Origin: an uncultured Opitutia bacterium
GTDB lineage: Bacteria > Verrucomicrobiota > Verrucomicrobiia > Opitutales > Opitutaceae
Length of the DNA: 64,000 nt
Reading direction: 5' to 3'
Assembly (NCBI GenBank): GCA_903820035.1
Contig: CAIJFT010000241.1
Location: forward strand, 1-64,000
Positions within the stretch are counted from its first letter, which is position 1. Each line of letters begins with the position of its first letter. Of this stretch, positions 52,059 through 61,581 are shown in pieces. A program made the position numbers and the translations under genes. Under the pieces are notes generated by a model. It was not told the origin of the DNA. It searched no databases and worked only from the letters and a program-made list of their open reading frames with translations.

Positions 52059-53210
52059 ATGAAAAGACTCCTCGCGCTCCTCCTGCTGGGCGCCTCCGCC
52101 GTGTTATCGCCGGCTCAATCCCCGCGCCCGGCGCCGATGCCCCTCCTGCCCCTTACGCAAAACGGCGGCACCTGGCCCACCAGCCACGTGCAGGGCATCG
52201 CCGTCGACCTGCGGGGAGGCTACATCTACTACTCGTTCACCACGCTCCTCGCGAAGTACGACTTCAACGGCAAACTCATCGGCACCCTGGTTGGTTGGGC
52301 GGGCCACCTCGGGGATCTTGATTTCAACCCGCGGGACGGCCGGGTTTACGGCTCACTCGAATACAAGCACGACCGTGCGTTCTATATCGCGGTGATCGAC
52401 GTGAGCCGCCTCGACCGCGTCGGCCTCGAAGCCCAGTCGTCGGAGATTTTCCGCACCGTCTTTTTGCCCGAAGTGGCCGCTGATTACACGGCCGACCTCG
52501 ATGGCGACGGGGTGTTCGCCGGCGACACCGGCAAGACCGCCGATCACCGCTACGGCTGCTCGGGCATCGACGGCGTGAGTTTCGGCCCGCAGTTCGGCCG
52601 CACGGACGGCCCTCCCCTCCTCACGGTGGCGTACGGCATCTACGCCAACCTCGCGCGCAGCGACAACGATCACCAGGTCCTGCTCCAGTACGATATCGCC
52701 GACTGGGCCCGCTACGCCCGCGGCCTCACCGAAGCGGCCCCGCACCACAGCGGCCCGGCCGCGGTGCACGGCAAATATTTCGTCCGCACCGGCAACACGA
52801 CCTACGGCGTGCAGAACCTCGCCTATGACGAGGGACGGCAACGCTGGTTCATGGGCGTCTACAAGGGCACCAAGCCGGCGTATCCCAATTATACCCTCTT
52901 TGCCGTGGACGCCCGCACCGCCCCCGTCCGCGGTGATCTCATCGGCGTACCCGCGCCCGGCGGACGCGGCACCGAGCAGGGCCTCCTGTTGGCGCTGGCC
53001 GATGATGGTTTGAAGGATGCGAAGACCGGTATCCGCGGATGGAACCAGAAGGCCGACGTGGGCCTCCAGCCCGTCGGCCGCGGGCTGTTTTATTTCGCCG
53101 TCAACTCCGGCCCCCGGGGCGCACAAACCGGCGACCTCACCCTCCAACGCTGGACTGGAGCGCCGACCGCGCCGTTCACCCCGGCGACCAGCGCCGACCT
53201 CGGCAAATAA
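52059..53210 (+). CDS. exported propeller-like protein with calcium loop, hypothetical
   Basis: ATG at 52059 gives 383 residues with a signal peptide (MKRLLALLLLGASAVLSPAQ). The mature part opens with HVQGIAVDLRGGYIYYSFTTLLAKYDFNGKLIGTLVGW and HLGDLDFNPRDGRVYGSLEYK, like NHL or SMP-30-type propeller blades. The DLDGDGVFAGD segment is an EF-hand-like or dockerin-like Asp-rich loop that may bind calcium. Later blades include VQNLAYDEGRQRWFMGVYKG and LLLALADDGLKD. No enzymatic residues can be proposed and no named family is recognised. It diverges from the DUF1552 gene and converges on the TonB receptor gene. Confidence 0.8.
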   Translation: MKRLLALLLLGASAVLSPAQSPRPAPMPLLPLTQNGGTWPTSHVQGIAVDLRGGYIYYSFTTLLAKYDFNGKLIGTLVGWAGHLGDLDFNPRDGRVYGSLEYKHDRAFYIAVIDVSRLDRVGLEAQSSEIFRTVFLPEVAADYTADLDGDGVFAGDTGKTADHRYGCSGIDGVSFGPQFGRTDGPPLLTVAYGIYANLARSDNDHQVLLQYDIADWARYARGLTEAAPHHSGPAAVHGKYFVRTGNTTYGVQNLAYDEGRQRWFMGVYKGTKPAYPNYTLFAVDARTAPVRGDLIGVPAPGGRGTEQGLLLALADDGLKDAKTGIRGWNQKADVGLQPVGRGLFYFAVNSGPRGAQTGDLTLQRWTGAPTAPFTPATSADLGK

Positions 53211-53327
53211 CCGACCACGACGTAACCGCTGGGGACGGAGGTCCGCATCGAGCGCGCGCGGAACACCGAGGGAAAAGGCCGGCTCAACCGGTTCACGCCG
53301 GGTCGGCTGACTTTGTTGCGTAATCGT

Positions 53328-53376
53328 CAGGTTCGCGTGACCCGAAACCGAGCAACGGCTCGATCCGCGCAACCTG
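53328..53376. terminator. cruciform between convergent genes
   Basis: CAGGTTCGCG (53328-53337) opposes CGCGCAACCTG (53366-53376), paired except for one bulged base, around an inner CGAGC/GCTCG hairpin (53349-53362). It ends 17 nt from the stop of the minus-strand TonB receptor gene. No T tract. Confidence 0.4.
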
Positions 53377-53392
53377 GGCGGCATGATTCAGC

Positions 53393-56300
53393 TTAGAACC
53401 CAAAAGAGTTGGCCACACTCCACGTGCGCTCGGGCGGAATACGGAACGTCGCCCACGAACCGTCGGGGTTGGCCGCAATCGGAATCAGCGTGTCTTTGGC
53501 GGTCAGATTCCGGACGTTGACGCCGATACTCCAAGTGACCACGGAGCCGGAAAGTTTGAACCGGTTCTTGTAGCCGAGGCTAAGGTCGACCTGGGTGTCG
53601 CGCGGACCATAGAGCGGGTGCGCGATGTCGGGGATGTATTGCGTGTTGGGCGTCAGGCTGAGGTTCGGGTAGCCGATGCCGACCTTGTCCTGCCAGCGGA
53701 GGGCGCCGCCGACGCTCACGCCGCGGAGCAGGCCGCGCGGGAATTCGTAACGCGTCACAACGTTGGCGCGCCACTTGCGGACCTCGGCGGTGGAGACGCC
53801 GGACTGCGCGGCGGACGTGCGGATGAAGGTGGTGTGCTCGCCGTCGTATTGGGCCAAAAAGGTTCCGAGCGTAGCGCTTTGCACGGGGTTGCGCTGGCCG
53901 TTGATGAGCGCGCCGTTGTCCTTCGCGCGCACATTGGCCACCCACGCGTTGGCGAACGCGAGATCTTCGCGCGCCACGTCGGCCTTCACCGCCTCGTTCT
54001 CGGTGAGACTGAAAGCGACGCGCCAGCCGGGGAGCGGATTGACGATCGCCTCGTACTCCGTGCCGGTGGACCGCGTGTCGCTCGTTGAAACCAGGCCCGT
54101 GATGGAATCGGGCACCCACTGCAAACCGGCGCCCGCGCCGGTCAGGCGCGGATTGAAATTGTACTGGCTGCCGGTCCGGAGCCGTTGCGGAATCGTCTCG
54201 TAGAGCGCCCGCGCGACCTGCTCGAACGTCGCATACGGGCTGACGCCGCCGGCGGCGGTGTAGCCGTAGCCGGCGGGATTGAGCCCGGCGAGATTGGCCT
54301 GGGTCATGTTGTTCATCGTCGCACTGATGTAGGCGAAGGCGTTCTTCACCCCGCTCACCGCATCGTTCTGGATGCGGGTATCGAAGCGGTTGACGCGCAG
54401 AAAGAACTTCCCGTGGAAGGCGCTCAGGGACACGCCCAGCTCGGTCGTCTCCGCCGCGGGCGAGCCGACCTCCTCGTTCCAGATGTTGCGCCGCTGACCG
54501 CCGGGCGTGAAGTTGCCGGACTCGTTCCAGAACGCCCGCAGCTCGGTTTCGCCGGGCAAACGCACGGGCAGACGGCCGACGACACTCTTGGTCCAACTGC
54601 GTTTTCCCTGGGCGATGGAGGGCTGGAACGTCATCGCGGATGCATCCAGATTTCCGTCGGCCAACCGCGCGGGCGTGAGCGAAGACGCCCCCTCGTCGCG
54701 ATCCTCGCGCCAGCCGACGATCGTCGTCACGTAATCTTTCAACCAGTGGCTCTGCAGGGCGAAGGCGGACGAGTTCAGCTCCTCGCGCTGGTCGATGACC
54801 CGGTTCAGCACGCGGACGGGCTTCGCCGATCCCGTCACGAAGGTCTTGGTCGTGGAATCGTAGATCCGCAGGGTGTACGCTTGCCCGTACTGCGGCCGCT
54901 CGGCGCTGATCGGTTGCAAGCGGACGTCGGACAGGCTGTTGGCCGAAGCCAGCGAAGGCCCGAGATAGAACCAACCGTTGACCTGCGCACCGAACAGCCC
55001 GGGCAGGACGCCGGAGTTGTTGGTGTAGGGATTGAGCGGTCCATTGGGATCCCAGGTGCTGCCGTAGGTGCGGTTGAAGCGCTCGATGTTCGTTTTGAAA
55101 ACGAGGGCCGAAAGCGTGTGGCGGCCGAGGGCCCGCGCCCAACGGGTATCCCCCTTGGTGAAGTCCTGATTGAAGAATGCCGTCAGCTGGTAGGACTCCC
55201 GGTTGGTGCGGTTCAGCTGGTCGCGGAACACATCCGGAGTCGTGATGAAGGGCCGGCCGAAATTGGGATTCGGCACGCCGTTCGGGTACGCCGGCGTGCG
55301 GATGCTCAGGACGGAATTCACGTCGACGAAGATGCCCTCGTCGTCACCGGACCCGGGGATGGGAAAATCGCGGCGCCGCGTGAACGTCTGGTAGTTGTAC
55401 GCGGCCTCGAAGCCCGCCTTGCCGCCGAGGAGCAGCTGCTCGTAGCGAAAATCGCTCGCATTGAACGTCTGCGAGCGGTGGTCAAACACGCCCGTGAGCA
55501 GGTGGTCGTAGAAGTTGAAGACCCGCGGATCGATGAGATGCGTGCGCAGGTAGCCGGGTTTGCCGTTGGAGCGCGCGGGATCACCGGTGCCGCGCAGCGC
55601 GCCGCCGGGACCACCCGCGGCCGCCGCGGGAATCGTGCCTTGGAAACCCTGCAGGCCGGAAAGCGAGGCGTCCGCGCCGCCGATCCCGGCGGCACCCGAG
55701 GTCGGGTTCGAGTAGATCAGCGCCCACTGGGCGTAGAGTGGAAAGCCCTGGTAAACGCCGGTCTGGGCGACCGTGCCGGTGACCGGCGCACCGGAGGCGG
55801 TCTGCAGTTGTTGCAGCGCGCCGTTCCACTGCCACTTCGGCGTCAGGGCGTTGAACCAGTTGCCGACGGTGATCGTCGGGGTGATCGGATCGGGCGGGAC
55901 GCCGTCGATGTGGCCGGTTTCGACGTTGGCGCGGAAGGTGCCGCGGCCGAGGAAGCCGTCGCGCTGACCCTCGAACACGCGGTACTGCACGGCACCGTAG
56001 AGGCGCCGGTCCTTCTCATAGGCGGGTTGCTGGCGATAGTTCTTCTCGTCGTTCAGCAGGTCGAGCCGGATGGCGAGCCGGCCCGGGAAGAGGACCTGGT
56101 TGAAATGGAGTTCTTCGCGGTGCGACGCGTAGGAACTGAAACGGGAGACGACGCGCACGCTGTCGGCGAACGTCGCCTTGCGCAGCGACGAGTCGATGAT
56201 GCCGCCGGCGTTGCCGACGCCGGCCAGAACCGCGTTCGGACCGCGGCTCACGGTGAGCGTATCGAAATTGTAGGCGTCGCCCGGCAGGTCGGTCGCAAAA

Positions 56301-56800
56301 AAACCGCGGGTACGGGTCGCCTGCGCCAGGGCGCGCACGCGATTGACGCTGGAGGGGTCGTCGCGCACCTCGGCGGAACTTTCACCCGTGACGCCGGAGT
56401 AGTTACCGTTCTGCCCGCCGACCTCCGTGCCGGCGGTAAAGGTGAGGATGTCCTGGAGTTTGGATACGTTGATGTCTTCGAGGAACTCTTGCGTGTAGAC
56501 GGAGACGGCGGCGCCGATGTCCTTGAGGCTGGTGTTCAGCCGGGTGCCGGCGAGCGTACTCGTGGCCTGGTAGCCCAGATCCTTCGTGGTCGCGACGACG
56601 AACGGACTCAGCTCGATCGGCTCCGCCGCCTGCGCGTCGGCTTTCGGTCCAGCGGTCTGCGCAAAAATCGCCGGCGCCAAGAGCAAGCCGAGGGGCAGAG
56701 CCACGGTGCGAAACGCCGCGACGGCGCCACGGACCCCCGCGCCGACGGCAGGAATGGCAGCGATAGATTTGGCGAATAGGTCAACGGGGAGCAGGAGCAT
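53393..56800 (-). CDS. TonB-dependent outer-membrane receptor
   Basis: ATG at 56800 gives 1135 residues with an unusually long signal region (about 47 residues, hydrophobic core TVALPLGLLLAPAIFAQ). The mature N-terminus has IELSPFVVATTKDLGYQATSTLAGTRLN, the same LSPFVV motif as the receptor at 32104-35286. The plug domain follows (DIGAAVSVYTQEFLEDINVSKLQDIL, RTRGFFATDLPGDAYNFDTLTVSRGPNAVLAGVGNAGGIID), then a long barrel and a C-terminal strand ending WSVANSFGF. The ligand is unknown. It is the last gene of a minus-strand block, 461 nt from its nearest upstream neighbour, so it should have its own promoter. Confidence 0.92.
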   Translation of the reverse strand: MLLLPVDLFAKSIAAIPAVGAGVRGAVAAFRTVALPLGLLLAPAIFAQTAGPKADAQAAEPIELSPFVVATTKDLGYQATSTLAGTRLNTSLKDIGAAVSVYTQEFLEDINVSKLQDILTFTAGTEVGGQNGNYSGVTGESSAEVRDDPSSVNRVRALAQATRTRGFFATDLPGDAYNFDTLTVSRGPNAVLAGVGNAGGIIDSSLRKATFADSVRVVSRFSSYASHREELHFNQVLFPGRLAIRLDLLNDEKNYRQQPAYEKDRRLYGAVQYRVFEGQRDGFLGRGTFRANVETGHIDGVPPDPITPTITVGNWFNALTPKWQWNGALQQLQTASGAPVTGTVAQTGVYQGFPLYAQWALIYSNPTSGAAGIGGADASLSGLQGFQGTIPAAAAGGPGGALRGTGDPARSNGKPGYLRTHLIDPRVFNFYDHLLTGVFDHRSQTFNASDFRYEQLLLGGKAGFEAAYNYQTFTRRRDFPIPGSGDDEGIFVDVNSVLSIRTPAYPNGVPNPNFGRPFITTPDVFRDQLNRTNRESYQLTAFFNQDFTKGDTRWARALGRHTLSALVFKTNIERFNRTYGSTWDPNGPLNPYTNNSGVLPGLFGAQVNGWFYLGPSLASANSLSDVRLQPISAERPQYGQAYTLRIYDSTTKTFVTGSAKPVRVLNRVIDQREELNSSAFALQSHWLKDYVTTIVGWREDRDEGASSLTPARLADGNLDASAMTFQPSIAQGKRSWTKSVVGRLPVRLPGETELRAFWNESGNFTPGGQRRNIWNEEVGSPAAETTELGVSLSAFHGKFFLRVNRFDTRIQNDAVSGVKNAFAYISATMNNMTQANLAGLNPAGYGYTAAGGVSPYATFEQVARALYETIPQRLRTGSQYNFNPRLTGAGAGLQWVPDSITGLVSTSDTRSTGTEYEAIVNPLPGWRVAFSLTENEAVKADVAREDLAFANAWVANVRAKDNGALINGQRNPVQSATLGTFLAQYDGEHTTFIRTSAAQSGVSTAEVRKWRANVVTRYEFPRGLLRGVSVGGALRWQDKVGIGYPNLSLTPNTQYIPDIAHPLYGPRDTQVDLSLGYKNRFKLSGSVVTWSIGVNVRNLTAKDTLIPIAANPDGSWATFRIPPERTWSVANSFGF

Positions 56801-56854
56801 GATGGTGGAGGCAGGGCCGAAAGCGGCGCCTAAGCTGGAATAATTCAGTGCAGG

Positions 56855-56960
56855 GATGAGCGTTGAGGGTCGAGAGACCAATTCCCGGAGGGCGACTCGC
56901 CCGGCCGACATCGGCATGGCAAACCCACCTGCTGGTTTTCCCCTCAACGCTCGACTCATC
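56855..56960. repeat. inverted-repeat element upstream of TonB receptor
   Basis: Arms: GATGAG (56855-56860) with CTCATC (56955-56960), and GCGTTGAGGG (56860-56869) with CCCTCAACGC (56941-56950). The centre holds a second palindrome, GGGCGA-C-TCGCCC (56890-56902). The shape suggests a small dispersed element or MITE-like remnant; no target duplication was verified. Confidence 0.5.
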
Positions 56961-57074
56961 GCTCTCAACGGCATGATTCCGGCCAAGGCTCTCCGCTCCG
57001 CCTCCCGGTCGCAACCTCCCGTTGGGCTGATTTTTCATCCCCGCACGAGGCAAGCGATGATCCGGCCGCTGCAG

Positions 57075-57095
57075 CACGTTGCACGTTGCACCTTG
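57075..57095. repeat. tandem heptamers CACGTTG
   Basis: Three 7-nt units: CACGTTG (57075), CACGTTG (57082), CACCTTG (57089). Confidence 0.55.
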
Positions 57096-57261
57096 CCCGC
57101 CGTCATCCCCCCAACGGCACACCCTTTGCCCGCACCCGGTTAAAGGCCCGAGCCGGGCGGCCGGTCACCCGGTCACGCGATCCGCATCAGGCCCGAACAA
57201 GAATAAGCGCCCACCGCGACGTGGCCGCTCGCCCGCGGAGGGGACGGCAACGGGGGCCCGG

Positions 57262-57885
57262 CTAAAGGTCGTTGACCGCGGACTGCTTGATGATGCGGGC
57301 CGGGTTGCCCACGACCGTGGCGCCGGGCGGCACCGACTTCACCACGACGGCACCGGCACCGATAACGGCATGATCTCCAATCGTAATCGGACCGATCACA
57401 ATCGCGCCGGCGCCGATCGTGACGTGGTTGCCAACGGTGGGACATCCCTTGGCGGTGTAACCGACGGTTACATTCTGGTTGATCCAGCAGTTCGCACCGA
57501 CGGAATGGGCCAGCAGGATCGTGGAGAAACCGTGCTGGATAAAGAGCCCGGGGCCAATATCGGCGCAGCTCAAATAACACGACTCAAGGGGGCGAAAGAA
57601 CCACTTCAGAACCGAAACCCCGCGCCGCCAATTACCCAAACGCCGGTAGTAGAGCGTCCGAAATTCCGGGTGCAGCAGGAAATGCTGGGCGAGCGCGTCT
57701 TCGCCGGCGGGCTCAGCGCCTTCGCGCAAGGCTTCGGTCCAACGTCGCGCGTCGCAAAATACCACCTCCCGGCACCGGCTCCGCTCGGCGAGCCAGGGCA
57801 GCACTTTTTTCAAAATTAGCTTAAGCAGTTTTCGGCGCATCGGGCGGCGTTGACCTACGGATACAAAGCGGGAGGAGACGGGCAT
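57262..57885 (-). CDS. left-handed beta-helix acetyltransferase (serine acetyltransferase-like)
   Basis: ATG at 57885 gives 207 residues; a later ATG at 57840 is also possible. After a basic helical N-terminus (RRKLLKLILKKVLPWLAE) and a helical segment (QHFLLHPEFRTLYYRRLG), the C-terminal half is hexapeptide repeat: IGPGLFIQHGFSTILLAHSVGANCWINQNVTVGY, PTVGNHVTIGAGAIVIGPITIGDHAVIGAGAVVVKSVPPGATVVGNPARII. The active-site His lies in FIQHGFS. The pattern fits CysE-like enzymes and the related sugar O-acetyltransferases of polysaccharide clusters. The short N-terminal domain and lack of a neighbouring cysteine-synthase gene favour a sugar or lipid acceptor, but serine is not excluded. Probably cytoplasmic, acetyl-CoA dependent. 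Confidence 0.85.
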   Translation of the reverse strand: MPVSSRFVSVGQRRPMRRKLLKLILKKVLPWLAERSRCREVVFCDARRWTEALREGAEPAGEDALAQHFLLHPEFRTLYYRRLGNWRRGVSVLKWFFRPLESCYLSCADIGPGLFIQHGFSTILLAHSVGANCWINQNVTVGYTAKGCPTVGNHVTIGAGAIVIGPITIGDHAVIGAGAVVVKSVPPGATVVGNPARIIKQSAVNDL

Positions 57886-58175
57886 CGGGACTGAAGGCGA
57901 CCGGGGGAAAGGTCGAGGAAAGATCGCACCTCGGCCCTCCACCCCACTTAAACCCGACGTCGATCACGACCGGAAAATCGGAGTACAAGACGCCGGCGGA
58001 ACGCCCTCGCTGGGCGCCAATCCACCGACGCGCCCCGGAACGGCACCACGATTGCAACCCGATCAGGAGCGGAATTCTGAAGCGGGCCAGGTGTCCATTT
58101 TGACCAGCCCTGACCTGAAGACCGTCGGCTCCCTTCCCCCGACGAAAGTGCCATGAACATGAGCGGGGGCGGGGT

Positions 58176-61100
58176 TCAGAACGTGCCCTTGAGGCCGAAG
58201 GTCCAGAGGGCGCCGAAGCGCTCGTGCTGCTGGTAACGGGCGACGGCGGGCGTCGAGGGCCCGTAATAGTCGAAGTCGACACCGACGTCGGTGACGTTGC
58301 GGAGCTTGGCGAAAGCGCTCACGTGCGGCCCGAGGCGGAGTTCACCACTGACGTCGAGGGAGTTGCGGACCACGGACCAGCGCGTAGTGCCGGCCTCGAT
58401 ACCTCGGCCGGAAAGCGTGGCGATGCGCTGGCGTCCGCGGTGGTTGAGGTCGGCGCGGAGGAGGAAGCGCGCCCGGGTCAGGCTGAGGCCGGCGTTCGCG
58501 AGGCGCGGGCTGTACTGGAACTGGCCGGTGGCGCCCCCGCTGGCGTGCTGGGTGCTGACGTTGGCGAAGGCCTGAACGCCGCGGGCCCAGGAGGGCAGGA
58601 ACGTGAGGGCCTGCTTGTAGTTGAGGGAGAGGCCATCCATCCGGACGCCCTCGGGCAGGTTGTACTGGGTGGAGACGGAATAGTCGCCGTACTCGGCCGG
58701 ATTGAGGCCGTAGAGAGCGAGGAACTCCGGGGTGGCAGGTAGAATGGACGTGCCGAAGAAGTTGCGGAAATCACGGCGGAACACCGCTGCGGAGAGCACG
58801 CCGATGCGCTCGAAATAGTACTCGAGGGCAAGGTTGGCGGAGCGGGCGCTCCAGGGCTTGATGGCGGCGTTATTGACGACGATGCGGTTGGCATTGCCCG
58901 GGGCGGACTCGGTGTCAGGAAGCGTGATACCACCGGCGTACTGGTTGAAGTCGGGCCGGCCGATGGAGGTGTAGGCGGCGGCGCGGGCGATCAGGTTGGG
59001 CCGCAGGTTGAAGGCGACGTTCACGCTGGGGAAGGAGCGCAGGTATTCCTTGCGGACGCGGGCGCCGCGGCTGAGGTAAGTGAGGCGTGAGACCTCGAGG
59101 GCGTTGGTCGACGGGGCGACGGTGAGCGGGCGCCCATTGGCGCCCAAAATCACGGTGCCATCGGGGCGGTACTGGTAGTTGCGCGTCGGATCCGAGAGAG
59201 GACCCTCGGCGCGGACGCGGGTTTCCTCCAGGCGAAGACCGCCGACGAGGCGCAGGCGCTGGTCGAGAAAGGAAACGTCGCCGCGCAGGTAGGCGGCCGA
59301 GATGGTTTCCTCGGCGCGCTTGGAGGCGGCGACGGCGGCACGGTAGGTGGTGTTGTCGTCGGAGCGGAAATGTCCGGGATTGGCACGATAATCGGACCAC
59401 AGGCGGGCATTGCTAACGACGGGGATGGCGGGGAAGCCGAAGGGAGAGGGCCGAACCGCGAGCTCCGTGTAGTGAAACGGCGCGGCGGCATCGTCGCCGC
59501 CGGCAGGCGCGGTGCTGGTGCGGCCGTCGGCGCCGACGAAGTCGAATACGACGTTCGAGGGGCTGAAGGAGCGCGTGTCGTCGCGGATGGCCTGCTGCAC
59601 GTCGAAGCCGGCCTTGAGCAGTAGGGGGTGACCCAGCCACGAGAAGGCGCGCTGGGCGTTGCCGTAGGCGCTGCGCTTGGTGTCGGTGTTCTGGGGGACG
59701 GCGAGGGTGGCGGTGCGGGCCGCGTAGGATTCGATGGCGAAGGGATCGACGGTGCGGCCGGTCGCGTTGTCGGTGGCGGTGATGCGGCCGGGCCGCTCGC
59801 GGGTGACGTCATCGAACGCAAGGGTTAGGCCGGTGCGGCCGGCGGTGACGTTGGAGAACCAGCCGCGGTCGCCGCTCTGGATGCTGTCGCGCGAGTGGGA
59901 GTAGCCGAACCCGGCCTCGCCGCGCCAGAGCGGGCCGTCGTGACGGAGGACGAGGGTGGGCATCCACGTGAGGGAGTTGCGGTCGCGCACGTCGGTGGAG
60001 ACCGAGAGTGAGCCCTGCCCCGGGGTGCTGCGGACGGAGGCGGTGGAGAAGCCCGGGGCGACGGCGGCGAGGCCGAAGGTGAGGCCGCGCATGTCGTAGT
60101 TCGTGGCGTAGGCGGAGCTGGTGACGCTGAAGGCGAGACGGTCCGAGGGGCCCAACTGGTAGTCGAGCGTGAGGGAGCCGGAGGAGCGGCGGCGGAGGAT
60201 GAAGCCGTCGCGGAACAGGTAGCTGGACAGGTAGGGCCGGTCGGGCGTGGTGTCGGGGAAGGCTGCGCCGTTCGTCACGGCGTTGCCGCCACGCCACGTG
60301 TTGACGAGGGCGTCCCAGTCGCTGAACGAAGTCGAGGCGGCGCCAGACACGGTGAAGCCGAAGCGGCGAGAGACGGGGACGACGGCAGAGAACTCGAACC
60401 CCGGAAGGACCTTGCGCGTGGAATTTTCGCGGGGCCCGGGACTGCGGTGGAAGTCGCGGGCGTCATCGCGCATGGTGACGTAGGTGCTGAGCGTGTAGAG
60501 CGGGCGCACGCGCTCGAACGCGGTGCGAGGGACGAAGTTGATGGAGCCGGCGAGAGCGCCGCCGGGGGACTCGGGCGTGGGGGAGTTGATGATCTCGACG
60601 CGGGACACGTTATTGAGGGAGACGTACTCGAGGGCGACGCCGCGGTTGGTGGCCCCTTGGTTGCCGTTGGTCATGCCGAAGCCGGCGAAGGTGACGGGCG
60701 TATAGTTGGAATCGAGTCCACCGAGGGAGACCTGGCGGGCGTCGCCGCCGGCGTAGCCCATGGTGACGCCGGGCAGAAACTTGAGGAACTCGCCGATGTC
60801 GCCCTCGGAGGCGGCGCCGAACTCGTCGGCGGTCACGACGATCTTGAGGTTGGCGGCGAAGCGTTGCTCCTGGATGGCGATGGCGGCGCCCTCCATCTGC
60901 GGGGACTCGGCGACGACGAATTTTTCCAAGCGAACGGGACGGCTGGCGGGGTCGGCCGGGCGATCGAGGGTGAAGTCGTGGCGGTGGACGCCGCCGGTGG
61001 CGACTTGGATGGTTGCGGAGGCCGAGGTGAGGCCGGTGAAGAAGACCGTGAATTCCTGCCGGCCGGCCGGAACGCCGTGGAGACGGAAGAAGCCGGCGAA

Positions 61101-61289
61101 GTCGGTGAAGGACTCGAGGCCCGCGGCGGGCACCGCGACGCGCGCGTTGGCGAGAGCGAGGCCGGTGAGGTCCTGAAGGACGCGACCTTCCACGGTGCCG
61201 CCGGACGGCACGGAGGCCAAGGCAAGGGATCCCGGAAAGTGGAACAGGCCGAGACAAAGCAGGAATAGGGGTAGAAGGAGTGGAGGCAT
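58176..61289 (-). CDS. TonB-dependent receptor with N-terminal carboxypeptidase-regulatory-like domain
   Basis: ATG at 61289 gives 1037 residues with a signal peptide (LLLPLFLLCLGLFHFPGSLALA). A carboxypeptidase-regulatory-like beta-sandwich follows (GGTVEGRVLQDLTGLALANARVAVP, FTDFAGFFRLHGVPAGRQEFTVFFTG), as in SusC-like proteins. Then come a short VRLEKFVVAESP segment, the plug domain (DEFGAASEGDIGEFLKFLPGVTM, SLGGLDSNYTPVTFAGFGM, SRVEIINSPTPESPGGALAGSINFVPR) and the barrel, ending LWTFGLKGTF. It differs from the other two receptors in lacking LSPFVV. The kinase/LuxR regulator pair is encoded immediately upstream on the same strand, and a 17-bp palindrome lies between, so this receptor is the probable target of that system. 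Confidence 0.92.
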   Translation of the reverse strand: MPPLLLPLFLLCLGLFHFPGSLALASVPSGGTVEGRVLQDLTGLALANARVAVPAAGLESFTDFAGFFRLHGVPAGRQEFTVFFTGLTSASATIQVATGGVHRHDFTLDRPADPASRPVRLEKFVVAESPQMEGAAIAIQEQRFAANLKIVVTADEFGAASEGDIGEFLKFLPGVTMGYAGGDARQVSLGGLDSNYTPVTFAGFGMTNGNQGATNRGVALEYVSLNNVSRVEIINSPTPESPGGALAGSINFVPRTAFERVRPLYTLSTYVTMRDDARDFHRSPGPRENSTRKVLPGFEFSAVVPVSRRFGFTVSGAASTSFSDWDALVNTWRGGNAVTNGAAFPDTTPDRPYLSSYLFRDGFILRRRSSGSLTLDYQLGPSDRLAFSVTSSAYATNYDMRGLTFGLAAVAPGFSTASVRSTPGQGSLSVSTDVRDRNSLTWMPTLVLRHDGPLWRGEAGFGYSHSRDSIQSGDRGWFSNVTAGRTGLTLAFDDVTRERPGRITATDNATGRTVDPFAIESYAARTATLAVPQNTDTKRSAYGNAQRAFSWLGHPLLLKAGFDVQQAIRDDTRSFSPSNVVFDFVGADGRTSTAPAGGDDAAAPFHYTELAVRPSPFGFPAIPVVSNARLWSDYRANPGHFRSDDNTTYRAAVAASKRAEETISAAYLRGDVSFLDQRLRLVGGLRLEETRVRAEGPLSDPTRNYQYRPDGTVILGANGRPLTVAPSTNALEVSRLTYLSRGARVRKEYLRSFPSVNVAFNLRPNLIARAAAYTSIGRPDFNQYAGGITLPDTESAPGNANRIVVNNAAIKPWSARSANLALEYYFERIGVLSAAVFRRDFRNFFGTSILPATPEFLALYGLNPAEYGDYSVSTQYNLPEGVRMDGLSLNYKQALTFLPSWARGVQAFANVSTQHASGGATGQFQYSPRLANAGLSLTRARFLLRADLNHRGRQRIATLSGRGIEAGTTRWSVVRNSLDVSGELRLGPHVSAFAKLRNVTDVGVDFDYYGPSTPAVARYQQHERFGALWTFGLKGTF

Positions 61290-61355
61290 CGTGTTTCGAT
61301 TCTGCTCCAACGCCGACTCAACGTAATTTTCGCTCATGGGTGGGGTGCGGGAGCA

Positions 61356-61372
61356 GTGGGTGAATCACCCAC
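61356..61372. promoter_or_regulatory. 17-bp palindrome, candidate operator
   Basis: GTGGGTGA-A-TCACCCAC is a perfect 8-bp inverted repeat with one central base, 67 nt upstream of the TonB receptor ATG and downstream of the LuxR-type regulator gene. The size and symmetry suit a dimeric NarL/FixJ-family regulator. Binding is inferred. Confidence 0.5.
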
Positions 61373-61581
61373 CGGGCACAAGCCTGTGTAGAAAATCAGC
61401 GGCACGCGCGTTCGCACGCTGCGCTCAGGCGGATCGTCCACTCCAGTGCAGCATCTTGCGAACAGAGGGGGGGGCAACAGCCCGCGCGGGGATTGAGCAA
61501 AATGCACGCATGCCCCCGTGGGATCGCCCCTGCTCCAAATCCGAATTTCGGCCGATAACCTGCGTTCTTCCCGTCGCTCGA

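Larger units (their letters stand above)
56801..57261. other. gene-free stretch carrying a bipartite repeat element
   Basis: 461 nt upstream of the TonB receptor. It contains a 106-nt inverted-repeat element (56855-56960) and a heptamer array (57075-57095), with promoter elements for the receptor presumably near 56801-56850. No gene is credible here. Confidence 0.45.

Noticed and set aside
54185-56779. 864-residue plus-strand frame opposite the TonB receptor
   Set aside because: Antisense frame kept open by high GC third positions; the minus strand holds plug and barrel motifs throughout.
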